Shown piece by piece: positions 54,546 to 63,975 of a stretch of DNA of 64,000 bases (the first letter of the stretch is position 1; every line of letters begins with the position of its first letter). Origin of the DNA: CAYJBH01 sp964368625 (GTDB taxonomy: Bacteria > Bacillota > Clostridia > Oscillospirales > Ruminococcaceae); contig CAYJBH010000002.1 in NCBI GenBank assembly GCA_964368625.1, positions 82,537 through 146,536 of the forward strand. The letters are read 5' to 3'. The notes under the pieces were generated by a model. That model worked only from the letters and a program-made list of their open reading frames with translations, did no database searches and was not told the DNA's origin. Position numbers and translations under genes: made by a program.

Positions 54546-55787
54546 TTAAATAATACAAGCTACTGCATAGCTTGCAACGAGATAAAACAAGAGATATCTA
54601 ACCGCATTTATCGGCTTTAAAAGGCTAATGATAGCTAAAACGGTTGCAACTATCAATACAATTATACCCCATCCTGACAACAACCTAAGTGCCGTAAATC
54701 CGTATGCTTCTATATATAGTAAAAGTTTCGACATAGCTGTTATAGCAAAGAATATGCAGATAATAAGAAATATAATTCCGGTTATTTTAAGAACCTTTTG
54801 GCTTCGCAAGGGATATAAGCTTAGCTTGGCCACTGCTGTTAAAATCCCCAGGTTTATTCCCATGATTATGCAAAGCTCAAAAAAACCTCTTCGTGCGTAC
54901 TCAGAATAGGTAAAATCTTTCGGTAGCTCACGAAAAAATCAACCAAAATTATAACCTATCTGTAGCCCGATATATACAGCATATACGGCTGTAAACATTA
55001 CTAATATTATCGTTAGCGTAGCAGTTCCTATGGATCTCATTTTTTCGATATCACCCTTAACAGCAGCTATATTAGGAACACCAACATGCTTTTTATAGCC
55101 AGCAAACACAAGACCAAAAAGGTAGCACCCCACCGGTATAGACAATAAAATATACACTGTTAATTCTAAATCCGGTTCGGGAGGCGAAAGGCTAAATATT
55201 TTAGCAAAATTTTCATCAATACTACCGAGAATGGCAATTACCGTAACAAGAAGCATGAATGCTACTATCAAAACCAATGCCGTTGGTATAATTCGTTTTT
55301 CTTCGCCTTTGTTTTTTCGTAATTTATTATAAACTGCACCTATTCCCGCATTAACAATTTTCATCCTTAGTAGCCAAGAATTGAATGGCTGTGATATAAC
55401 CCCATTAAACAAGTCTACAATAAAAAAATCACCACTCTTACCCTCTACAGATAGCTTAAGCCTAATAACTACCCAATAAATAGCAAGGCTATGTATTATT
55501 AGTTGAGAAAACATAAACGGTATGTCATGCTGTGAGTTAATCATACCTAAATTAAAGTTAGCAGAAACATAAACAACGGCAAGACATATGAGAAAGAAAT
55601 ATGCCTCTGCCTCTTCTTTTGCTGAAAAACGTTTATTTTGATACCGATATAAACCTTCTACCCATAATACAAACCCCAAAAAAAATATCGTTCCCCATAA
55701 CTCGTTATTACTTGATGAAAACAAGGTGACTACATATACATAACCGAGAATATAACTTGCTACAACAGAACATTGTTTTATGTTCAT
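54546..55787 (-). pseudogene. DUF4173 membrane protein gene interrupted by an in-frame TGA
   Basis: The first part (55787-54939, 282 residues, about seven membrane segments) is the N-terminal two-thirds of a DUF4173 protein and ends at TGA 54941-54939. Reading straight through in the same frame gives FFRELPKDFTYSEYARRGFFEL and then a further 105-residue hydrophobic stretch to 54546 (AYGFTALRLLSGWG). Both match the conserved C-terminal part of DUF4173 proteins. There is no frameshift: a single base change (GGA or TGG to TGA) explains it. ATG 54863 could restart translation but has no ribosome site. Sequencing error or recoding cannot be excluded. The downstream-in-operon context (HTH, DUF2975) is the usual partner set. 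Confidence 0.85.
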
Positions 55788-55788
55788 A

Positions 55789-55995
55789 CTAATCCTCCCT
55801 GTATTCTAAAATATCTCCCGGCTGACATTCAAGGGCCTTACAGATAGCCTCTAAGGTAGAAAACCTTATTGCCTTTGCCTTTTGATTTTTCAGTATCGAA
55901 AGATTAGCAGGGGTAATATCCACTCTATCTGCAAGCTCGCCAGCACTTATCTTCCGCTTTGCCATCATAACATCCAGGTTAATAACAATTCCCAT
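55789..55995 (-). CDS. Small Cro/CI-type HTH regulator
   Basis: 68 residues, almost entirely helix-turn-helix (KRKISAGELADRVDITPANLSILKN, STLEAICKALECQPGDIL), of the YozG/HTH_26 type. In Firmicutes such regulators occur with DUF2975 membrane proteins, as here, and the pair may work as a membrane-linked switch. AGGGGGC lies before the ATG. It ends one base before the DUF4173 start. Confidence 0.9.
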   Translation of the reverse strand: MGIVINLDVMMAKRKISAGELADRVDITPANLSILKNQKAKAIRFSTLEAICKALECQPGDILEYRED

Positions 55996-56010
55996 TTTAC
56001 AAAGCCCCCT

Positions 56011-56490
56011 TTACACCGTAAAATCCAGTTCGTCTTTCATTGATACTGCCTGCTCGAAAACATTTTTCACAATGCGCAGTATCAAGCCTACAAGGCCGGC
56101 GGCTAAGGCCACCACCGATAACAATGGCCATATTAATATAAACGGAAGAGTTATAACCCCCACTATAAGACAGCACCAGCTAACAACCCGAAAACATTTA
56201 ATGTTAATTACGGTAAATATCTCACCCTTCGTAATACGTTTTAAGAGCAAAAACAGCTGTGCCAGCACAATATATGCAGGAATGTTGCAAAGGTAAAGAT
56301 ATACTAACATTAGAGTATGGGCAACGTTGCCAAAATAGTTTGCAGGCGAAAGCTCAAGGAGGTATCTTATTACCCATGGCCCACGCAAATCCACTAATAA
56401 CAATAATATACCAAACACTACTATTATTATCTTGCTATACAAAATGCTTCTTTCGTTACTACCCTTATTGTTTTTACCTACTATTCTCAT
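56011..56490 (-). CDS. DUF2975 membrane protein
   Basis: 159 residues with four membrane segments, DUF2975 family. 'LLKRITKGEIFTVINIKCFRVVSWCCLIVG' is the recognisable piece (the GEIFT..N...LR pattern). It is first in the unit with the HTH regulator and DUF4173 gene and may hold or sense for the regulator (inference). AGGAGATAGG lies before the ATG. Confidence 0.88.
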   Translation of the reverse strand: MRIVGKNNKGSNERSILYSKIIIVVFGILLLLVDLRGPWVIRYLLELSPANYFGNVAHTLMLVYLYLCNIPAYIVLAQLFLLLKRITKGEIFTVINIKCFRVVSWCCLIVGVITLPFILIWPLLSVVALAAGLVGLILRIVKNVFEQAVSMKDELDFTV

Positions 56491-56552
56491 CTTTACACCT
56501 ATCTCCTATGCTAATTTTTTGGGCAATAACCATCTGCCGTTACTCTGGAAAT

Positions 56553-56581
56553 AATATAACATCAAATTTATTGTTTGTCAA
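56553..56581 (-). promoter_or_regulatory. Promoter of the DUF2975-HTH-DUF4173 unit
   Basis: On the minus strand TTGACA (56576-56581), 17 bases, TATATT (56553-56558). Confidence 0.8.
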
Positions 56582-56711
56582 GAATTATTTATCGTTTATC
56601 GATATTTTTTTATCTTATAACAGCATTTCAAAATATAGAAAACCTCGCATTTATAATAAAACTTATTAAAATAAGGATATAATATTTTACGAAATGCTAT
56701 CATTTTTTCGT

Positions 56712-56740
56712 TTGACATTATTTATACGATATGCGATAAT
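56712..56740 (+). promoter_or_regulatory. Promoter of the histidine operon
   Basis: TTGACA (56712-56717), 17 bases, GATAAT (56735-56740). Only about 30 bases separate it from the start codon, so there is no room for a T-box or his attenuator; regulation is likely by feedback or a repressor. Confidence 0.82.
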
Positions 56741-56775
56741 ATAGAATTATAAATACTAAAAGAGGCATTTATCAT

Positions 56776-58401
56776 ATGAGCATTAAAAGAATTGGTTTAC
56801 CTCAGGGCACTTCGGACACACTTTTCGAACGATACGAGAAAAAAAACAAGCTGGAATCATCCATTTTAAACGCTCTTTCCGAACAGGGATATAGAGCTGT
56901 GGCTACCCCTACATTTGAATATGTTGATGTTTTTGATAGAGGCAACGAGTATTCAGATGAAAATGCATACAGGTTTTCAGATTTTAACGGACGACTTATG
57001 GCGCTTCGCTGTGACAGCAGCTCACCTATAGCAAGAATGATAAACAGCTCGTTGAGAAACGTTAGTTTCCCTTTGCGGGTTGCCTATAATCAAACTGTAT
57101 ATAAAAAGCAAATTTCACACGGTGGTAGGCGTCATGAATCGGCACAGTGCGGTGCCGAATTAATAGGTTATGACGACAGTTTTAGTGCTGATTTAGAGAT
57201 GTTACTGCTTTCTATAAACTCACTTAAGGTTGCTGGAATTGATGATTTCAAGATAGAGATAGGTCATGCCGGGTTGTTTAAAGCAATTGCGTCCTTGCTT
57301 CCGCTAAATAGAATTGAGCAAGAGAAGCTTAGGGTTTTTATGGAGTCAAAAAATCTTGCTGCGTTAACCGAGCTTTTAAATGATTACTCTAATGAATATC
57401 CTAATATATGCAAAATCCTGTGTGAGATGCCAAGTCTATTTGGAAATATTGATGTTTTGGTAAAAGCTAAGGCTTTATTTTCCGAAATAGCCGACACAGC
57501 AGCTATTTTAGAGCAACTGGAACAGCTAAATATAAAATTATGTGAAAGCGGTTATACCTCAAAGGTTAGTTTCGACCTCAGCCTTGTTAAACACTTAGGA
57601 TATTATACCGGCTTAGTTTTTTCGGGATATTCTTCAGGATTTGGTGAAGCTGTATTATCTGGTGGCAGATACGATTCATTATACGGTGAATTTGGTGAGG
57701 AAAGATCAGCTGTTGGTTTTGCAATTAATATTGATGCAATACTGGATTTAGAACAACCTCATGCCGAATTAACTAACCGTCCGCTACGAATTGCCCTAAC
57801 CAAAGGCAGACTACAAAAAGATGCCTGCAAATTAATGGAAGCAGCCGGAATAGATATATCTGCAACTACAGCCGGAACAAGACAACTTATTATTCCTATT
57901 CATGAAGGTAAATATGAATTGATACTTGCAAAGTCGGCCGATGTTATTACCTATGTTACTCATGGAGTTTGTGATATAGGTTTAGTAGGTAAGGATACAA
58001 TAAGTGAACAAGGTGGGGATTTTTACGAGTTACTTGACACCGGCTTTGGCAGATGCCATTTTGCACTGGCAGCACCTAAAGGTTTTTCATTAGACCTAAC
58101 TGATGGATCACTTACCATTGCATCAAAATACCCAAAGGTTGCCAAGGAATTTTTTGCAACCAAGGGACTTAATGTTGAGATAATCAAAATCGATGGTTCG
58201 GTTGAGCTTGCCCCTCTGTTAGGACTTGCCGACGCTATAGTTGATATAGTTGAAACAGGTGAAACTTTAAAGGCTAACGGCCTTGAGGTTGTTGAAAAAA
58301 TAAGTGAAATTTCAGCCAAGATCATAGCAAACATCCCCTCAATGAAGTTGCGAAAGGAAGAAATAGAAGAACTTATATATTTGCTGGAAAGGAAGCTTTG
58401 A
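56776..58401 (+). CDS. hisZG: Fused HisZ-HisG: regulatory subunit plus ATP phosphoribosyltransferase
   Basis: 541 residues in one uninterrupted frame. Residues 1 to about 325 are HisZ, a histidyl-tRNA synthetase relative (GLPQGTSDTLFERYEKKN, FDRGNEY, MALRCDSSSPIARM, YTGLVFSGYSSGFGEAVLSGGRYD). From about 335 the protein is short-form HisG (RPLRIALTKGRLQKDA, AKSADVITYVTHGVCDIGLVGKD, ADAIVDIVETGETLKANGL). HisG makes phosphoribosyl-ATP, the first step of histidine synthesis; HisZ is required for short HisG and for histidine inhibition. In most species the two are separate. The linker is about 8-10 residues. Its stop overlaps the hisD start as TGATG. Confidence 0.9.
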   Translation: MSIKRIGLPQGTSDTLFERYEKKNKLESSILNALSEQGYRAVATPTFEYVDVFDRGNEYSDENAYRFSDFNGRLMALRCDSSSPIARMINSSLRNVSFPLRVAYNQTVYKKQISHGGRRHESAQCGAELIGYDDSFSADLEMLLLSINSLKVAGIDDFKIEIGHAGLFKAIASLLPLNRIEQEKLRVFMESKNLAALTELLNDYSNEYPNICKILCEMPSLFGNIDVLVKAKALFSEIADTAAILEQLEQLNIKLCESGYTSKVSFDLSLVKHLGYYTGLVFSGYSSGFGEAVLSGGRYDSLYGEFGEERSAVGFAINIDAILDLEQPHAELTNRPLRIALTKGRLQKDACKLMEAAGIDISATTAGTRQLIIPIHEGKYELILAKSADVITYVTHGVCDIGLVGKDTISEQGGDFYELLDTGFGRCHFALAAPKGFSLDLTDGSLTIASKYPKVAKEFFATKGLNVEIIKIDGSVELAPLLGLADAIVDIVETGETLKANGLEVVEKISEISAKIIANIPSMKLRKEEIEELIYLLERKL

Positions 58402-59699
58402 TGTTAAAAGTCATCAAATCACATGAATCAGAACGGTTGTTATCTGCATCTATAGAGAGAAATCGTGAGATTCCGCAAGAGGTTATTAACTCTGTTACTT
58501 CAATAATTAAGGAAGTAAAAACGCGAGGAGATGCAGCCGTTTTTGAGTACACAGAACGTTTCGACGGTGTAAAGCTAGATGGTTTTACAGTCCCAATTGA
58601 TGAGGCAGCGTTAGCCAGCAAACGTCTTAAGCTTAAAAATCCTCAACTCTACGATGCTTTAAAGCTATCTGCCGGAAGAATCACAAAGTACCATAAACAT
58701 CAACTGAAAAAGGGGTTTTCCTACACCACCGATGATGGAAGTGTTTTTGGGCAACGTGTTATGCCTCTTGAACGGGTTGGAATATATGTTCCCGGCGGCA
58801 CCGCTGCGTACCCATCCTCGGTAATGATGAATGCTATACCGGCCAAAATTGCCGGAGTTAAAGAGATTATTATGGTAGTACCACCTAACATGATCTATGG
58901 CTCAGATTCCACCGTTAAGGATTCAATTCTTGCAGCCGCACACATTTCAGGAGCAACTGCTATTTATAGTCTTGGTGGAGCCCAGGCTATAGCGGCACTT
59001 GCCTATGGAACCGAAACAATACCTAAGGTAGATAAAATCTGTGGACCCGGCAATATATATGTTGCAACTGCTAAGCAGATGGTTTTTGGTGCTGTAGATA
59101 TTGATATGATAGCAGGACCGAGCGAGATATTAATTATAGCCGACGATAAAGCAAAGCCTTCATATATTGCGGCAGATATGCTCTCTCAGGCTGAACATGA
59201 CCCTATGGCGTCTTCGGTACTTTTATGTCCTTCTGAATCCTTTGCTAACAAAGTTTCAAAGGAAATCACAAAGCAGCTTGCTAACCTTAGCAGAAACGAA
59301 ATCGCAAATCAGTCTATTAAAGAATATGGCTTTGCTTTTATATATCATACTCTTTCCCAGGCAGTTGAGATAGCAAATAGATTTGCGCCCGAACACCTTG
59401 AAATTCTTACCGAGAATCCGATGGAGTTATTAGATTCAATAAAAAATGCCGGTTCTGTTTTCCTTGGAGAGTATTCTCCCGAGCCAATAGGCGATTATAT
59501 TGCAGGCCCTAATCATGTTCTCCCTACATCGGGAAGTGCAAGGTTTTTCTCCCCTCTCTCGGTAGATAGCTATATTAAACGTTCTTCCTACATACAGCTA
59601 AGTAAAGAGGAGTTTATGAATCTACGTGGCAGTGCTGGAATGATTGCCGAGGTGGAAGGTCTTACGGCACACCATGCAAGTTTAGAGATAAGAAAATAA
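58401..59699 (+). CDS. hisD: Histidinol dehydrogenase
   Basis: 432 residues from ATG 58401 (overlapping the hisZG stop) behind GGAAAGGAAG. Landmarks are VGIYVPGGTAAYPSSVMMN, ICGPGNIYVATAKQ, DMIAGPSEILIIAD and SQAEHDP (zinc ligand region), and GDYIAGPNHVLPT. It carries out the last two oxidations to histidine. Confidence 0.97.
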   Translation: MLKVIKSHESERLLSASIERNREIPQEVINSVTSIIKEVKTRGDAAVFEYTERFDGVKLDGFTVPIDEAALASKRLKLKNPQLYDALKLSAGRITKYHKHQLKKGFSYTTDDGSVFGQRVMPLERVGIYVPGGTAAYPSSVMMNAIPAKIAGVKEIIMVVPPNMIYGSDSTVKDSILAAAHISGATAIYSLGGAQAIAALAYGTETIPKVDKICGPGNIYVATAKQMVFGAVDIDMIAGPSEILIIADDKAKPSYIAADMLSQAEHDPMASSVLLCPSESFANKVSKEITKQLANLSRNEIANQSIKEYGFAFIYHTLSQAVEIANRFAPEHLEILTENPMELLDSIKNAGSVFLGEYSPEPIGDYIAGPNHVLPTSGSARFFSPLSVDSYIKRSSYIQLSKEEFMNLRGSAGMIAEVEGLTAHHASLEIRK

Positions 59700-59723
59700 A
59701 TAAGAACAAAGGGTTTTAATAAA

Positions 59724-60305
59724 ATGAGGGAAGTTAATATTAAACGTAAAACCAAGGAAACGGATATAGATCTTACGTTATGCCTAGACAACAGTTCAAT
59801 AATCAATGTTAATACCGGTATACCATTTTTTGACCATATGCTTACCGCAATGGCTTTTCACGGTGGCTTTTCGTTAACGATTTCTGCAGTGGGTGATCTT
59901 ATGGTGGATATGCATCACACTATTGAGGACATTGGAATTGTTTTTGGTCAGGCTTTTAACAAAGCAATAGGTGACAAAAAAGGAATTGCAAGATTTGCTG
60001 ACGGTTTTTTACCGATGGACGAAGCCCTGGCATTTTGTAGTGTTGATATTAGCGCAAGGCCCTATCTTGTTTATAATGCTCAACAACTTGAAAATGTTAC
60101 TATGCCCGGCTTTGATATACCGATGGCGCATGAATTTTTCTATGCTTTTGCTTCAAATTCAGGAGTTACATTACACTTAAGAGTGGAATACGGTAAAAAT
60201 CCTCATCATATTCTGGACGCACTTTTCAAAGCATTTGGAAGAGCGATAGGTGCTGCTTCAAAAATAAATGGAGATGAAATAAAATCTACAAAAGGAGTTT
60301 TATAA
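59724..60305 (+). CDS. hisB: Imidazoleglycerol-phosphate dehydratase
   Basis: 193 residues, normal for the single-function enzyme. Manganese-binding histidines are in PFFDHMLTAMAFHG and MHHTIEDIGIVFGQA; the second half has the DEALAFCSVDIS and MAHEFFYAFASNSGVTLH motifs. It shares one base with hisA (TAATG). Confidence 0.96.
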   Translation: MREVNIKRKTKETDIDLTLCLDNSSIINVNTGIPFFDHMLTAMAFHGGFSLTISAVGDLMVDMHHTIEDIGIVFGQAFNKAIGDKKGIARFADGFLPMDEALAFCSVDISARPYLVYNAQQLENVTMPGFDIPMAHEFFYAFASNSGVTLHLRVEYGKNPHHILDALFKAFGRAIGAASKINGDEIKSTKGVL

Positions 60306-61024
60306 TGCTTATTTTTCCTGCAATTGATATTAAAAATGGTCTGCCGGTAAGGCTCTACAAAGGCGATTTCGACACTGCAGAACAGGTAGCTGCAAGTGTG
60401 GTTGAAACTGCAAAGGAGTTTAATAAGGTTTGTACACAGCTTCATCTTGTTGATCTTGATGGTGCAAAGCTTGGTACTGCTGAAAATTATGATCTTATCT
60501 GTGAAACAGTTGAGGCTTTCGATGGGTTTGTTGAAGTTGGAGGAGGAATTCGTAATATTCACACTGTTAAGCATTATATTGATGCAGGTGTTGAACGTGT
60601 TATACTTGGTACTACAGCTTTAAAAGATCCTGGGTTACTAAAGGAGCTAGCCGCAAGTTATGGCGATAAAATAGCCGTCGGCATCGACGCAAGAGATGGG
60701 TTTGTTGCCACCGACGGATGGCTCGACAGTTCTAATGTTGGATATATTGACTTTGCCCGCCAGTGTGAACATATGGGGATATCTACCATAATTTTCACCG
60801 ATATATCTAAAGACGGAACACTCTCGGGGCCAAACATCGAACAGACCAAGGCACTGCGTGATGCTGTGAGCTGCACACTTTTAGCTAGTGGTGGCATTCA
60901 CTCGATAGAAGACCTTGTTACATTAAACAATATTGGCATTGATGGTGCTATATGTGGAAAGTCGCTCTATCATGGAAAGATTAATCTTAAGGAGGCCATT
61001 GCAGCCGTTCAGGGTAATAAGTAA
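60305..61024 (+). CDS. hisA: ProFAR isomerase HisA
   Basis: 239 residues, (beta-alpha)8 barrel. FPAIDIKNGLPVRLYKGD carries the first catalytic aspartate, VEVGGGIRN and FTDISKDGTLSGPN the second half-barrel motif. It differs from HisF in the start (PAID rather than IPCLD). AAAAGGAG precedes it at the end of hisB. Confidence 0.96.
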   Translation: MLIFPAIDIKNGLPVRLYKGDFDTAEQVAASVVETAKEFNKVCTQLHLVDLDGAKLGTAENYDLICETVEAFDGFVEVGGGIRNIHTVKHYIDAGVERVILGTTALKDPGLLKELAASYGDKIAVGIDARDGFVATDGWLDSSNVGYIDFARQCEHMGISTIIFTDISKDGTLSGPNIEQTKALRDAVSCTLLASGGIHSIEDLVTLNNIGIDGAICGKSLYHGKINLKEAIAAVQGNK

Positions 61025-61344
61025 TGGATATAAAGTCATTTTTTAATAAAGGCGATTTAATTCCCGCAGTAGTTCAGGCAGAAGATACCGGCGCTGTATT
61101 AATGCTTGCATACATGAATGAGGAATCCTTAGCCAAGACGTTAGAAACAGGATATACCTGGTTCTACAGTCGCTCGAGACAGGAGCTCTGGAACAAGGGT
61201 GCTACCTCAGGACATCTGCAAAAGGTGGTAAGCATTATGGCTGATTGCGATGATGACACCCTTCTTGTAACGGTTATTCAGGATGGTGTTGCTTGCCACA
61301 CAGGTGAATATAGTTGCTTTTTCAAAGAGATTAAGAAATTTTAA
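61024..61344 (+). CDS. hisI: Phosphoribosyl-AMP cyclohydrolase
   Basis: 106 residues. WFYSRSRQELWNKGATSGH, the ADCDDDTLLV metal site and VACHTGEYSCF zinc ligands identify it. It starts at ATG 61024, sharing the hisA stop (TAATG). Confidence 0.96.
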   Translation: MDIKSFFNKGDLIPAVVQAEDTGAVLMLAYMNEESLAKTLETGYTWFYSRSRQELWNKGATSGHLQKVVSIMADCDDDTLLVTVIQDGVACHTGEYSCFFKEIKKF

Positions 61345-61358
61345 CATAGGGGAATTTT

Positions 61359-61679
61359 ATGGTTATTACCGAACTTTATAATGTAATTAAAGAAAGAAAA
61401 AATGCAAAGGATAGTGGAAGCTATACTGCGTATCTGTTTGAACAAGGTGAGGATAAGATACTAAAAAAGGTAGGCGAAGAAACAGCTGAAGCTATAATCG
61501 CAGCTAAAAATGATAACAATGAAGAACTTGTAAATGAACTTTGCGATCTTCTTTATCATTCTCTTGTTTTGGTAGCTTATAAAGGAATTGAACTAACAGA
61601 AATTGAGACAGAGCTAAAAAAACGTGCAGAAAAATTAGGTAACCTTAAACAAATGAAAAGCACCGACAAAAACAGTTAG
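61359..61679 (+). CDS. hisE: Phosphoribosyl-ATP pyrophosphatase
   Basis: 106 residues. The MazG-like helical site has KKVGEETAEAIIAAKN and ELVNELCDLLYHSLVL. It hydrolyses phosphoribosyl-ATP to the monophosphate. It is separate from hisI, not fused. It is the last his gene here; hisH, hisF, hisC and a histidinol phosphatase are not in the window. Confidence 0.96.
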   Translation: MVITELYNVIKERKNAKDSGSYTAYLFEQGEDKILKKVGEETAEAIIAAKNDNNEELVNELCDLLYHSLVLVAYKGIELTEIETELKKRAEKLGNLKQMKSTDKNS

Positions 61680-61734
61680 ATTATTTAAGATGTTACGGTA
61701 ACAACATTAAGTTACCAGAAATGAGGATATTGGC

Positions 61735-62499
61735 ATGATTAGAGATCTTTTTAGTTTAGAAAATAAGTTGGCAGTTATCACCGGAGGAAATCAGGGAATA
61801 GGCAAGGTTGTAGCCAGATATCTTGCAGGTGCAGGTGCCGATGTTGCTTTACTTGATGTAAAGGATGCTACTGAAGTTGCCGAGGCCATTGAATCCGAGT
61901 ATGGAGTTTCTGCTTCTTCATATATTTGTGATGTAACCGACAGCGATGCTGTGGACAGTACTTTAAACCTTATTACTGAAGAAATGGGTTGTCCGGATAT
62001 ACTATTTAACAATGCAGGAATAGTTTATCAAAAGGAGTGCATAGATTTAGATAACAGCGAATGGGACAAGGTTATTAATGTTAATCTTAACGGTGTGTTT
62101 TACGTTGCAAGGGCTTTTGCAAGACTGTTAAAAGCTGCAGGCAAGGGCGGCTCTGTTATTAACACCGCATCCATGTCCGGGCTCATTGTTAACACCCCGC
62201 AACCACAGGCTTCATATAATGCAACAAAGGCCGCTGTAATACAGCTTACTAAGTCGCTTGCAATTGAATGGATTGACCTTGGGATTAGGGTAAACTGTAT
62301 AAGTCCTGGCTATATTAAAACCGAGCTTGTTGATTCAATTAGAAAGGATTGGCAGGAGTATTGGCTTGGCCTAATTCCAATGAAGCGTATGGGAACTCCT
62401 GAAGAACTTGCAGGTGCTGTTATATATCTTGCTTCCGATGCATCAAGCTATACTACAGCAAGCAACATAGTAATCGACGGTGGATTCACATCTGTTTAA
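61735..62499 (+). CDS. SDR-family dehydrogenase (polyol/gluconate type)
   Basis: 254 residues. AVITGGNQGIGKVVARYLA binds NAD(P), NNAG, the catalytic serine in NTASMSG, YNATK, and VNCISPGYIKTEL are all present, with the C-terminal VIDGGFTSV. It resembles sugar-alcohol or gluconate 5-dehydrogenases; substrate not determined. It lies 55 bases after hisE and 34 bases before the alcohol dehydrogenase. Confidence 0.85.
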   Translation: MIRDLFSLENKLAVITGGNQGIGKVVARYLAGAGADVALLDVKDATEVAEAIESEYGVSASSYICDVTDSDAVDSTLNLITEEMGCPDILFNNAGIVYQKECIDLDNSEWDKVINVNLNGVFYVARAFARLLKAAGKGGSVINTASMSGLIVNTPQPQASYNATKAAVIQLTKSLAIEWIDLGIRVNCISPGYIKTELVDSIRKDWQEYWLGLIPMKRMGTPEELAGAVIYLASDASSYTTASNIVIDGGFTSV

Positions 62500-62533
62500 G
62501 CCTTTTAAATTAATATAACACAAAGGAGTAATT

Positions 62534-63703
62534 ATGGAATTTAATTATTTTATACCCACAAGGATTCTTTTTGGTAAAGGATCTTTAAACAAGCTATCGG
62601 AACAGGATTTATATGGAAACAATGCATTAATTGTTACTACAAGCGGGAGATCGGTTAGGAAATATGGCTATCTTGATAGGGTAATAAATCAACTTGAAAG
62701 TTGTGGCGTAAAGTCGACAGTATTCGACAAGGTTGTTCCAAATCCTACTAAGGATCATGTAATGGAAGCTGCAGCACTATGTAAAACAAATAAAATAGAT
62801 TTTGTTATAGGACTTGGTGGTGGAAGTGCTATTGACTCTGCAAAATCTATAGCAATTATGGCAACAAATGATGGGGATTATTGGGACTATCTAGGCGGTG
62901 GTAGCGGAAAGCAACAACCTATAAAAAATGATCCTCTGCCTATAATAGCCATCACAACAACAGCCGGTACCGGCACCGAGGCAGACCCCTGGACTGTTAT
63001 TACGAAAACCGAGACTAACGAAAAAATTGGTTTTGGTTACGATAAAACCTACCCAAAACTTGCTATAGTAGATCCTGAACTTATGGTAAGCGTTCCAAAA
63101 AAACTTACTGCTTATCAGGGGTTTGATGCTTTATTTCACAGTACCGAGGGATATCTTAACAATACTGCATATGTAATGAGTGATCTATATTCTATAAAGG
63201 CAATCGAATTAATAGCGAAATCGCTTACAAAGGCAGTTTCAAATGGCAACGACATTGATGCTAGAGCAGATGTTGCTTTAGCTAATACCTTAGCTGGCAT
63301 GGTAGAGTCTACTTCCGGCTGTATAAGCGAACATAGTATCGCCCATGCAATAAGCGCATTCCATCCAAGTTTTGAGCATGGTGCCGCCTTAATAAGCGTT
63401 TGCTTAGAGTATTATACCTTTATAGCAAACAGTGGACGTTGTGATAAACGTATGGTAGATATGGCAAAAGCAATGGGAAAAGTTGATGCAACCAAAGCTA
63501 TTGATTTTGTAGACGCTCTTCGTGAACTTATGAAAAACTGTGAAGTAGATGATATCAAGATGTCGGATTATGGTATGAACTACGATGATATTAGGAAATA
63601 TGCCGTAAATGCACGCGACACTATGGCTGGCCTTTACTCCGCCGATCCAATCGTATTTACCGATGATGATGTTGAAGCTATAATAAAGCGCTCGTATAAA
63701 TAA
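62534..63703 (+). CDS. Iron-containing alcohol dehydrogenase
   Basis: 389 residues, group III ADH. NAD site GLGGGSAIDSAKS (about 95); metal ligands in GFDALFHSTEGY and in SEHSIAHAISAFHPSFEHG (HAxxH/H). AITTTAGTGTEADPW is typical of the butanol dehydrogenase/propanediol oxidoreductase group. AAAGGAG lies before the ATG. Together with the SDR it may interconvert a polyol and its aldehyde or ketone. Confidence 0.92.
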   Translation: MEFNYFIPTRILFGKGSLNKLSEQDLYGNNALIVTTSGRSVRKYGYLDRVINQLESCGVKSTVFDKVVPNPTKDHVMEAAALCKTNKIDFVIGLGGGSAIDSAKSIAIMATNDGDYWDYLGGGSGKQQPIKNDPLPIIAITTTAGTGTEADPWTVITKTETNEKIGFGYDKTYPKLAIVDPELMVSVPKKLTAYQGFDALFHSTEGYLNNTAYVMSDLYSIKAIELIAKSLTKAVSNGNDIDARADVALANTLAGMVESTSGCISEHSIAHAISAFHPSFEHGAALISVCLEYYTFIANSGRCDKRMVDMAKAMGKVDATKAIDFVDALRELMKNCEVDDIKMSDYGMNYDDIRKYAVNARDTMAGLYSADPIVFTDDDVEAIIKRSYK

Positions 63704-63760
63704 CAGCTGTCGATAAATTATAGTTATTTCAATTTTTTCTATAATTAAATGAATTATCTT

Positions 63761-63821
63761 TTCTTTTTTCTGAAGTAGCAAAAGTTTTTTAAGTATTATT
63801 TTGCTACATTAGAAAAAAGAA
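63761..63821. repeat. Large imperfect inverted repeat after the alcohol dehydrogenase
   Basis: The 23-base arms at 63761-63783 and 63799-63821 are reverse complements at 21 of 23 positions (by eye), with a 15-base loop. There is no T-tract after it on the plus strand, so it is not a classical terminator. It lies between the ADH stop and the next promoter. The 63704-64000 region otherwise shows only the promoter at 63947 and no gene. Confidence 0.7.
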
Positions 63822-63946
63822 ATTGAATTCCTTCCCTACTAGATTTTTAACTCCATTATTTGATTGGTGAATGTGTATAAAAAAAATCGCTCTATCTGTT
63901 TATTGTTAACAAAACAGAATAAAAAAATAAAATATATAAAAAGGTA

Positions 63947-63975
63947 TTGACAAATATCGTGTTTTGATGTAATAT
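63947..63975 (+). promoter_or_regulatory. Promoter at the right edge
   Basis: TTGACA (63947-63952), 17 bases, TAATAT (63970-63975). The transcript would start near 63982 and run off the window; what it makes cannot be told. Confidence 0.8.

Noticed and set aside
54864..54938. Reassignment of TGA to an amino acid as explanation of the DUF4173 interruption
   Set aside because: TGA ends several intact genes in the window (miaA, mutS, secF, hisZG), so it is a normal stop here.
56259..56669. 136-codon plus-strand frame across DUF2975 and the intergenic region
   Set aside because: Antisense to DUF2975, low-complexity translation, and it crosses the DUF2975 promoter.
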